From Methylotenera sp. (lineage in GTDB: Bacteria > Pseudomonadota > Gammaproteobacteria > Burkholderiales > Methylophilaceae), in assembly GCA_013816325.1 (NCBI GenBank), contig JACDEP010000070.1:1-9735 (forward strand): DNA of 9,735 nt, written 5' to 3'. Each line of letters begins with the position of its first letter. Positions within the stretch are counted from its first letter, which is position 1. The translations under genes were made by a program, and so were the position numbers. Under the pieces are notes generated by a model that did no database searches, was not told the DNA's origin, and saw only the letters and a list, made by a program, of their open reading frames with translations. This document shows, one piece after another, positions 7,159-9,735 of this stretch.

Positions 7159-8151
7159 TCAGGGTTTTTTAAAGCTCACAGCGTGAGCGATCTGCGCTAC
7201 AGTTGCTTCTGGCACTTCACCTACTGCAGTCACTTGATACCCATCCGCAGTATTGGTATAAAAACTTGTGTTGCCGACCATGCTATGAATGATCTTTGGT
7301 TTAACGTTTTTAGCTATTGGCTCAATGAATAAAGAGACCGTTGCCAAGCCGTCTGAAAATATCAGGTGCGTTACCGGCAATGGCTTGCCATGCACAACGC
7401 GGCGCATCTGATCAATTTTTCGATAGCCGGTAGGCAAATCTTTGATAGACCACTCTATATTAGTAGCATTTTCAGCAATGGTAATAGCCGCATCTTCTTC
7501 GATTACGTAACTCTTATTACTGTCTATTTTTGGCTTAAACCAATCCAGATCTACTTTGGTAAGAAGCGCAAGTTCGCTAAAACCAATGCTTTCCATCGCC
7601 TCATTGCGGCTATTAAACATGACAGATTTTAGCAATAAGCCATACTCATTATCGATCCAGAAGCGATAACTGTAACGTAAAGTATCCTTAGGTTCTAAAA
7701 CGAGGACTTGAGTCATTCTGCCTGCTACTCGTTCAGGTTCTGCTGGACGTAGGGTGTAATTTTCTTTAATAGCATCAAGATTGGTAGGGAGTATTGCTGG
7801 GAACATATTCTGGCCACGGCGTTTTTCTACAACGATTTTCTTATTCTTGGGACTGAATATCACCAGATCGTTGTTTTGGCTAAACACCTCACGCGGCGTG
7901 CCGTCTAATACGATATTTCTTGCATACTCACCTTGGCCATTGAAGAAATGCGTAATTTGTACTGATTTTGATTGCTGGCCGGATTGGCATACAAATATAC
8001 CTTGGTAGCTTAGTGCGCGTGCGGCGACTGCGGCTTTTTGTAGCGCCTGCCAGATTCCATCATCAGCCGCAGCTTGCAAATTGAGGGTTGCAGCTTGAAC
8101 TACGCCTTGACAAGAACTGGCGAGCAAACAAGCCAGAACAAAACGCTTCAT
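7159..8151 (-). CDS. rseB: Periplasmic sigma-E regulator RseB/MucB
   Basis: RseB binds the periplasmic part of the anti-sigma factor RseA and shields it from proteolysis; in the E. coli model, mislocalised lipoproteins, LPS or outer-membrane proteins relieve this. The 330-residue product has a signal peptide (1-20, ending VQA before ATLN). The N-terminal LolA-like domain spans about 30-210 and contains ALSYQGIFVCQSGQQSKSVQI, a phrase close to the MucB/RseB consensus YxGxxVyxxg, then YSYRFWIDNEYGLLLKSVM. A smaller C-terminal domain spans about 225-325 (LPTGYRKIDQMRR, VTHLIFSDGLATVSLFIE). GGAG lies seven bases before the ATG and overlaps the end of rseA, so the two are probably co-translated. 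The reading frame is intact. Confidence 0.93.
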   Translation of the reverse strand: MKRFVLACLLASSCQGVVQAATLNLQAAADDGIWQALQKAAVAARALSYQGIFVCQSGQQSKSVQITHFFNGQGEYARNIVLDGTPREVFSQNNDLVIFSPKNKKIVVEKRRGQNMFPAILPTNLDAIKENYTLRPAEPERVAGRMTQVLVLEPKDTLRYSYRFWIDNEYGLLLKSVMFNSRNEAMESIGFSELALLTKVDLDWFKPKIDSNKSYVIEEDAAITIAENATNIEWSIKDLPTGYRKIDQMRRVVHGKPLPVTHLIFSDGLATVSLFIEPIAKNVKPKIIHSMVGNTSFYTNTADGYQVTAVGEVPEATVAQIAHAVSFKKP

Positions 8152-8155
8152 GATA

Positions 8156-8677
8156 TTACTCCGCGTAGTTGACCGTTTGGATATAGTAAGAGCTTAATGA
8201 GGGTGCAGAAGCTTGGTGTGCCATCAGGTACTCTGTGGGAATGGATTCTTTTAGGCTTGCTACAGTGGTTTGCTCAGTTACTGGTTGCGTAGCGATAGGC
8301 TGTAAAGCGGCTACTTTCATGCCTGCATCTATCATAGGTTGCTGTTGCACTGCTACCCAGCCGACTATCATCACGGCTGCCATAGAAGCCGCAATGGACC
8401 AGCTTGGCGGTAGCTTAGTTCTTACAGCAGCGGGTGCTTCTGTACGATTAGATTGTGCATTAGGGGATAATACAGTGGCCTCAAGTTCAATTTTTTGCAT
8501 TAGATTTTGTTGAAAATCGGCACTGAACGCTGGAGTACCACGCATAGCATCACCAATCAAATGGTAATGTCCCCATGCATCCGCAAGATGCTTGTTCGAT
8601 TGCGCCGCAGCCAGCAGATGCGCTGCGTCGGCCAAGGCTATCTCATTATCAATCAAAGCTGATAGCTGTTCATTCAT
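8156..8677 (-). CDS. rseA: Anti-sigma-E factor RseA, single-span membrane protein
   Basis: From the ATG at 8677 the protein has 173 residues. The cytosolic N-terminal domain (about 1-90) has the RseA pattern MNEQLSALIDNEI, followed by LADAWGHYHLIGDAMRG, and would bind RpoE. One membrane span lies at about 92-110 (SWSIAASMAAVMIVGWVAV). The periplasmic tail of about 60 residues ends IPTEYLMAHQASAPS, then SSYYIQTVNYAE, similar to betaproteobacterial RseA/MucA tails. It has no cysteine, so it is not a zinc-binding (ZAS CxxC) anti-sigma factor. A TTG four codons upstream (8689) is in frame, but GGAG sits six bases before the ATG, which decides the start. It lies 46 bp after rpoE and 4 bp before rseB. 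Stress-induced cleavage by DegS/RseP-type proteases is family knowledge; those genes are not here. Confidence 0.93.
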   Translation of the reverse strand: MNEQLSALIDNEIALADAAHLLAAAQSNKHLADAWGHYHLIGDAMRGTPAFSADFQQNLMQKIELEATVLSPNAQSNRTEAPAAVRTKLPPSWSIAASMAAVMIVGWVAVQQQPMIDAGMKVAALQPIATQPVTEQTTVASLKESIPTEYLMAHQASAPSLSSYYIQTVNYAE

Positions 8678-8723
8678 TCTGTGCTCCAAATCTTATGCAA
8701 TGTTACTTTAATTTCAATCTTCA

Positions 8724-9467
8724 CTACCAGCGCTTACCATCTGGTGTGTCTAATAACGGTTTCAACTTTAAGGCAATCGTCTCACGTGCCCGGAAGATAC
8801 GGGAACGCACGGTACCTATCGGGCAATTCATAATGGCTGCAATCTCTTCATAACTCATACCCTCAAGTTCACGCAAAGTAATGGCCGTACGCAACTCTTC
8901 GGGTAAACTTGCTACCGTGTCATTCACGGTTTGGGCGATTTCTTTCGTCATCAATGCAGATTCAGGCGTCTCCATTGTGCGTAATTCGTTGCCGTCTTCA
9001 AAATTCTCGGCGTCTTCAATTTCAATATCAGTGCTTACTGTTGGACGGCGACCAATTGAAACTAAATAATTCTTAGCAGTATTTATGCCAATACGATACA
9101 GCCAGGTATAAAAGGCACTATCACCGCGAAAGTTCGGCAAAGCCCTATAAGCTTTGATAAATGATTCTTGGACTACGTCTTCAATTTCCGCCTGGTCACG
9201 AATCATACGTGAAAGCAAACGCCCTAATTTGCGCTGATATTTATCAACCAGCATGCCGAATGCACGCTTGTCGCCACGCTGGGCGCGCAATACAAGCTCA
9301 TGATCAATCTCGCGATTGCCTGATGTAGGGGTCACTGCCACTGCGCTCAAATATCCTGTTGGTTGATTCTTATTGTGTTTAACTTCATCAACCGAAGTAT
9401 AACCTTGCTTAGCTACTTGCACGAAGCTAACTTGTGTAAGTTCCTGAATTTTACTGGTATTAATCAT
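8724..9467 (-). CDS. rpoE: ECF RNA polymerase sigma factor RpoE (sigma-E/AlgU)
   Basis: RpoE directs RNA polymerase to envelope-stress promoters when released from RseA. Sigma region 2 lies at about 68-137, with DVVQESFIKAYRAL (97-110) and FRGDSAFYTWLYRIGINTAKN (113-133). Region 4 lies at about 184-237, with LPEELRTAITLRELEGMSYEEIA and the helix-turn-helix CPIGTVRSRIFRARE. These are nearly diagnostic of the RpoE/AlgU subgroup. The protein has 247 residues; usual members have about 195-200, and conserved sequence starts near REIDHELV (52). So about 50 extra residues are present at the N-terminus. The ATG at 9467 has a strong ribosome site (AGGGGGAG, four bases before the ATG), which supports the long form. 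Alternative TTG/GTG codons at residues 40, 43 and 45 have weaker sites. rseA follows 46 bp downstream. Confidence 0.95.
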   Translation of the reverse strand: MINTSKIQELTQVSFVQVAKQGYTSVDEVKHNKNQPTGYLSAVAVTPTSGNREIDHELVLRAQRGDKRAFGMLVDKYQRKLGRLLSRMIRDQAEIEDVVQESFIKAYRALPNFRGDSAFYTWLYRIGINTAKNYLVSIGRRPTVSTDIEIEDAENFEDGNELRTMETPESALMTKEIAQTVNDTVASLPEELRTAITLRELEGMSYEEIAAIMNCPIGTVRSRIFRARETIALKLKPLLDTPDGKRW

Positions 9468-9494
9468 TACGCTCCCCCTAACTGTCGCTACTAA

Positions 9495-9523
9495 TTTATA
9501 ATTGACTACTTTATAATTGACTA
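9495..9523 (-). promoter_or_regulatory. possible sigma-70 promoter for rpoE within the tandem repeat
   Basis: On the minus strand, TAGTCA (9523-9518; four of six matches to TTGACA) and TATAAA (9500-9495; five of six to TATAAT) are separated by 17 bp. The -35 comes from one repeat copy and the -10 from the other. Transcription would start near 9488, giving a leader of about 20 bases that includes the strong ribosome site. AT-rich DNA gives such matches by chance. Confidence 0.3.
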
Positions 9524-9524
9524 C
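9495..9524. repeat. exact 15-bp tandem duplication upstream of rpoE
   Basis: TTTATAATTGACTAC occurs twice head to tail at 9495-9509 and 9510-9524 with no mismatch. On the plus strand each copy carries TATAAT and TTGACT; on the minus strand each carries TATAAA. The duplication therefore multiplies promoter-like hexamers in both directions, 28 bp ahead of the rpoE start codon. Confidence 0.9.
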
Positions 9525-9531
9525 CTAAAAT
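9502..9531 (+). promoter_or_regulatory. possible sigma-70 promoter for nadB
   Basis: On the plus strand, TTGACT (9502-9507) and TAAAAT (9526-9531) are separated by 18 bp, each five of six to consensus. It would give a leader of about 120 bases before nadB. It overlaps the tandem repeat and the minus-strand candidate, so the two directions could interfere. Support is sequence match only. Confidence 0.3.
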
Positions 9532-9588
9532 ACTTTAATCCGCTTCATTAATTGATGTGTAGACTTAATTGCAGTGGTTACCACAAGT

Positions 9589-9617
9589 AAAGACAGTGGT
9601 GAATCTCTATAAGTTCC
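9589..9617 (-). promoter_or_regulatory. candidate sigma-E autoregulatory promoter of rpoE
   Basis: Read on the minus strand, GGAACTT (9617-9611) is followed after 16 bp by GTCTTT (9594-9589). The -35 is a perfect match to the sigma-E consensus GGAACTT; the -10 matches GTCTAA at four of six positions, and the spacing is one or two bases longer than in typical E. coli promoters. Transcription would start near 9582, giving rpoE a leader of about 115 bases. Autoregulation of rpoE from such a promoter is established in E. coli and Pseudomonas. The -10 mismatch is the main doubt. Confidence 0.6.
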
Positions 9618-9661
9618 GGTTAAAAAATTCATTTCACATGCTTAATAGTAGTTATAAAAAT

Positions 9662-9735
9662 ATGCAGCAATTTGACGTACTAATTATCGGAAGTGGTCTG
9701 GCGGGCTTGTCGCTGGCTTTGCGTACGGGTGAACA
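9662..9735 (+). CDS. nadB: L-aspartate oxidase NadB, N-terminal part (cut by window edge)
   Basis: Only 24 codons are present. The start MQQFDVLIIGSGLAGLSLAL is a Rossmann FAD-binding beta-alpha-beta unit with GxGxxG at 10-15, and it matches the beginning of NadB, which oxidises L-aspartate to iminoaspartate in de novo NAD synthesis. The place of nadB, divergent from rpoE, is the known arrangement in E. coli and many other proteobacteria and supports the name. Another FAD oxidoreductase with the same fold cannot be excluded from 24 residues alone. No Shine-Dalgarno is visible. An in-frame ATG at 9638 would add eight polar residues (MLNSSYKN) and also lacks a ribosome site. Confidence 0.8.
   Translation, partial: MQQFDVLIIGSGLAGLSLALRTGE

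Overview
The window is a core-chromosome segment of a betaproteobacterium. The gene order rpoE-rseA-rseB-mucD-lepA-lepB-DUF4845-rnc-era-(orf)-recO, with nadB divergent from rpoE, is characteristic of that class. The protein sequences and moderate base composition suggest a methylotroph of the Methylophilaceae (Methylotenera/Methylophilus type), but this family-level placement is inference from recall. I see no mobile element, CRISPR array, rRNA or tRNA.

Layout. All genes except the last run on the minus strand, so transcription goes from high to low coordinates. At the right edge, nadB (L-aspartate oxidase, NAD synthesis) begins on the plus strand and is cut by the window end. The ~190-bp nadB/rpoE divergent region holds a strong candidate sigma-E promoter (GGAACTT-N16-GTCTTT) reading toward rpoE, an exact 15-bp tandem duplication, and a pair of CAGTGGT repeats. 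Next comes the envelope-stress module: rpoE (ECF sigma factor), rseA (membrane anti-sigma), rseB (periplasmic regulator) and mucD (periplasmic HtrA-type protease). A 260-bp gap separates rseB from mucD. A hairpin with an 8-bp stem closes the module between mucD and lepA.

The second module is housekeeping: lepA (translation GTPase EF4), lepB (signal peptidase I), a small DUF4845 membrane protein, rnc (RNase III), era (ribosome-assembly GTPase), an unrecognised 153-residue protein, and the first 52 codons of recO (recombination mediator). Genes from rnc to recO are almost contiguous (3-bp gaps, then a 1-base TAATG overlap), so they are probably co-transcribed and translationally coupled.

Working together: RseA, with RseB, would hold RpoE inactive at the membrane until envelope stress triggers RseA proteolysis. 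Released RpoE would then activate its own promoter, and MucD would clear misfolded periplasmic proteins. The proteases that cut RseA (DegS/AlgW, RseP) are not in the window. The second module links translation, protein export and RNA processing.

I found no convincing undescribed system. The points most worth a second look are the orphan protein between era and recO, the long N-terminal extension of RpoE, and the structure of the rpoE/nadB intergenic region. Five upstream start codons (GTG/TTG, or an ATG lacking a Shine-Dalgarno) were set aside for internal ATGs that have a better Shine-Dalgarno or match the family N-terminus.
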